Positions 61,193 to 64,000 of a DNA stretch of 64,000 bases are shown one piece after another (positions within the stretch are counted from its first letter, which is position 1; every line of letters begins with the position of its first letter). The notes below the pieces were generated by a model. That model made no database searches, was not told the DNA's origin, and saw only the letters and a list, made by a program, of their open reading frames with translations. This DNA comes from Haliclystus octoradiatus (lineage: Eukaryota; Cnidaria; Staurozoa; Stauromedusae; Haliclystidae). The position numbers and the translations under genes were made by a program. The stretch covers positions 13,313,751 to 13,377,750 of the forward strand of contig OU744447.1 in NCBI GenBank assembly GCA_916610825.1, in the 5' to 3' direction.

Positions 61193-62925
61193 TTATTCAA
61201 TGACTTTTGCCATTAAATTACCTTCATTAGTAGTGAAAACTTTCTCTGCTGTTTTGAGTAAATCGATTACATTTTCTTTGCATCTAGTCAAACTACTTGG
61301 TGTATATTCACGTAGGTCAATTAGCGACTTGGTTTGGTTTCCTTGAAAACGTTTTGTAATTGACCCTATACATTTCTTGCATGATCTATTACACTTTTTA
61401 AACTGAGTGACACAGTATCCTGCTAACATTTCAAGCGTCTGACATGTGGTTTCAATTCAACTCAATTCAACATCATTTATATTAATCGAATCTGGGATAT
61501 TCTCATCTTCTAATGTTCCGGCATGATCTTTCTGTTGCTTGGACTGGGAACTTAGAAGAGAGAGGTACCCGACTGATTCATCAGGAGTGTATGACCCTGT
61601 TGCTTTAGTCTTCATGCATTGAGACACTGTTATTATTCTCAGGGTATTTTTAAACTCAAGTGCTGTTGGCACAGGGTTTTTAAAACGTGCAGTTGAGAAC
61701 AAGTTTTCCAGTGCATCCTGGCTAAACCTGCTCATCAACACCATTTTCTAGTCTTTGTTGACAAGTAGGCATTCTTGCAACTCCAAGACACTGAAAGTTG
61801 AGAGAATAATGCCAGACTGCACTGGTTTCCAAACTGGATTAATTCCGTCCTCAATGCCAAGTTTATAAAACAGTTCAATGATTTCTCTTAAGAAAGAAAC
61901 CACCTCTTCATGCTTAGTAGTGTCAAATGGACTGAAAGCCATTGCTGGCGATCTCGATGTCATGAAGTCGAACCATTTACCAATTGCTCACAAAAACAAG
62001 CAGTTATTATACAGCACAATGGTAATATTTCTTGTTGAACCAAAATTCGAAATGCTGCCCCCGTTTTTTGGAAAACAAATTTGCAGTAAGGCTGACTTTC
62101 ATTTTCTCAAAATGACTGGGGTATAAAGACTTTTCTGTTAGATGTGGGGCAACTTCCAGGCTGTTTGCTGCATCAAACTCAATCAACTGCTCAAAATCAG
62201 AGGATGATACCATGTTTGTCGGTAACTTGTATTTATCGATTATATTTGCTGGCAAAAATATTGTCTGTCCACGGGTGAGATGATTTCTCAAACTTTTTAA
62301 TAGATGTAGAACATCTGGCATAAAATTTAAAATCTCATTTTCCATCACAGGGTGCAAACAAGAATACTGCAACTTTCGTTTGATCACTTCACGTTTGACG
62401 TCATTCGGTTCTAAAAATTCCATAGAAGAAACATCTTTAATATTTTAACTAATCAAATCAATAATATTTCACTTTTTGATATTACTATCAAATGAACAGC
62501 TATGCATAAATCACCTCCATGTCTCCTTTTCCTCTTTTCTACTTTACAGGATATTCCGAACTCCCTAAGCACAGCCTGGTTCCCACCTCCCATGTCCATG
62601 GTGACGTTTGGAACTCTCAGTCCTGCCTCGTGTGCTTCTTTGATAATTTTTTTGATGATAGTTTTCACAGAGAAAGGGCAAAATGAATCTCCTGTGAAGT
62701 CGTATGCGACCACTTGCTTCCATCTGGTTGTTAATCCACATAACATGAAAACAAGTGCATGTGTAGCCATGGTTTGACTATTGCCACCTGAACTTGGTTT
62801 GATTGTACAATTTCCGATGATGGATCCTGATCTCTGATAAAAGTCAATGGATGGTTGGATGGCCATTTCATCTAGCAGCATGACACAATCTTTTTCTTGA
62901 ATGCTCATTGAATGTGACTAAATAG
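61193..62925 (-). pseudogene. P-element/THAP9-like transposase pseudogene
   Basis: The 5' part (62453-62908, from an AG at ~62926) gives L-L-D-E-M-A-I-Q, A-L-V-F-M-L-C-G-L-T-T-R-W-K-Q-V-V-A-Y, and V-T-M-D-M-G-G-G-N. Next (62007-62423): D-V-L-H-L-L-K-S-L-R-N-H-L and A-P-H-L-T-E. Then W-F-D-F-M-T-S-R-S, W-K-P-V-Q-S-G-I-I-L-S-T, S-R-F-S-Q-D-A-L-E-N-L-F-S, and M-L-A-G-Y-C-V-T with C-x2-C. These are the ordered landmarks of the P/THAP9 family: RNase H-like core with GTP-binding insertion. From ~61963 to 61193 one frame holds two in-frame stops (TAG at 61748-61750, TGA at 61457-61459). One gap (62424-62525) may be an intron. The N-terminal THAP finger was not found. Confidence 0.8.
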
Positions 62926-64000
62926 ATTAATATCAGTATTGATGCAGGCTAGCTGTTAGATGTGCTAAGAAAGCTGTAATCTTATATTTTAATCTATCAT
63001 TATTGTATCAATTTGCATCTAATCATAGATTAAGTATAGTGTTGAATATAGTCTATAACCCATTCCGTTGGCAGTGAGTGATATAGGTGTAGGTACCACA
63101 GCGTATGGTGGGTCATATACATCGTATATCGACCACCTACATTCCAGCTAATGTAAGCATCATCAGGACTCTGCATTGCTAGAGCTTACTAGCTGAGCTG
63201 CTTCAAGGTGGGCGTCCGGCTATTAAACGCACACAAGCTTGCTTCAAAATCTATATACAAATAGAGATCCGTGCGTGCCTGTGTGTATGTATGTGTTCTT
63301 TTCACGCGTTTATTAATCTATGAAATGTGACAAACTATAGCTTAAAATGATCGTCGTTATCCAAACAGCGAGCTGCGCTTATAATTTATCCTAGATTTTT
63401 ATTGTATGAAGAGATATTAACGATTATCTACAAAAAAGTAGGATATATACAACGCCAGAGTGTCGTTCTTTTTGTCAAGTAGGTGTCCGTTTCTCTGTTG
63501 TCATGGTGTTCCGACGATCGTCGCCGCTGCTATTGTTTTAATGTAAACAGGTTTAGAATGACATGGATGTATTTATATAAAGGGCCTTGGAAATAATAAA
63601 ATGTTAGTTAAAATGTTTAGAAATTGCACAGCTACAGTGGACTTATTGTTCAGGAGTTTATTCTGCTGAATCCAAGTTTTTTAATTTAACTGGACTTTGC
63701 GAGGAGTTTACGATTGACAAGGAACCGTCTATTTACTTCTCAGTGTCAAATTTCAATGATCTATGTCGACTATTCATGTCTACAAGCATAGTGCTAAGTG
63801 GAGCGAAAGTTCACATTTACTAACACACACATGAGCTGCGCAAAAAGTACCCAGGATTGTGTTGAGAAGAAGAAATATCAATAATCAATGTCATCAATAC
63901 AAACTAGCCATTTGCTTTGTCCTGCTTATTCATGTATCACATGTTCAAGTATGTCCAGCAATTGCGTGAGCATATTATATTAGCACGACAGGAGCAAGAC
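62926..64000. other. right edge of window; no gene recognised
   Basis: Contains the right copy of the 60-bp direct repeat at 63028-63085 (agtatagtgttgaatatagt then ctataacccattccgttggc). A GT/GTAT-rich stretch lies near 63275-63300. No THAP domain exon or other coding segment was recognised. Confidence 0.4.

Overview
The window is AT-rich nuclear DNA from an invertebrate animal. Protein-coding genes are split into many short exons with GT-AG introns. Those recognised are typically animal: a Cys-loop (nicotinic-type) receptor subunit, an adhesion GPCR, a solute carrier and an ankyrin-repeat protein. The space between is packed with decayed transposons of many classes: CR1-like and other LINEs, Penelope-like, Ty3/gypsy, P-element/THAP9-like, PIF/Harbinger, hAT, Mutator-like and pogo/Tigger MITEs, foldback elements and three different tRNA-derived SINEs. 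This fits a marine-invertebrate-like genome. I cannot name the phylum or species from the sequence.

Layout. 1-3.8 kb: retroelement scraps, a 23-bp tandem repeat and a foldback element, probably in or beyond an intron. 3.86-4.66 kb (minus): first two coding exons of a nicotinic-type receptor subunit whose remainder lies to the left, probably off the window. 4.7-9.9 kb: no convincing gene; a duplicated ~170-bp segment, a pogo-type MITE and a foldback element. 9.98-10.31 kb (minus): an open, coding-looking segment I cannot identify. 10.78-35.29 kb (minus): a complete adhesion GPCR in 29 coding exons. Every exon phase matches the next, and the total is 4,590 nt including the stop (1,529 residues). 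Its order is signal peptide, LamG-like jelly roll, three FN3 domains, Ca-binding EGF, HRM, GAIN with intact GPS, seven TM segments and a 331-residue tail. Its introns carry a SINE, a LINE, a Penelope fragment, a 9-bp-TSD MITE and relics of its own LamG exon.

35.3-46.9 kb: mostly intergenic, with a 41-bp tandem array, a foldback element, a GC-rich island, an unidentified possible terminal exon, and a SINE nested in a hAT-type MITE. 46.94-47.68 kb (minus): intronless ankyrin-repeat gene with a TATA tract. 49.17-50.62 kb (minus): intronless-CDS SLC46-like major facilitator gene. 50.7-64 kb: a transposon graveyard with a SINE, a Harbinger fragment, at least five LINE fragments on the plus strand, and a P-element/THAP9-type transposase pseudogene on the minus strand with in-frame stops.

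All four recognised genes are on the minus strand, but nothing suggests they share a pathway. The receptor subunit and the adhesion GPCR are both cell-surface signalling proteins. The strongest results are the full exon reconstruction of the GPCR, its unusual domain order, and the precisely bounded mobile elements (9-bp, 8-bp and 12-bp target-site duplications). No wholly new system was found that I can defend.
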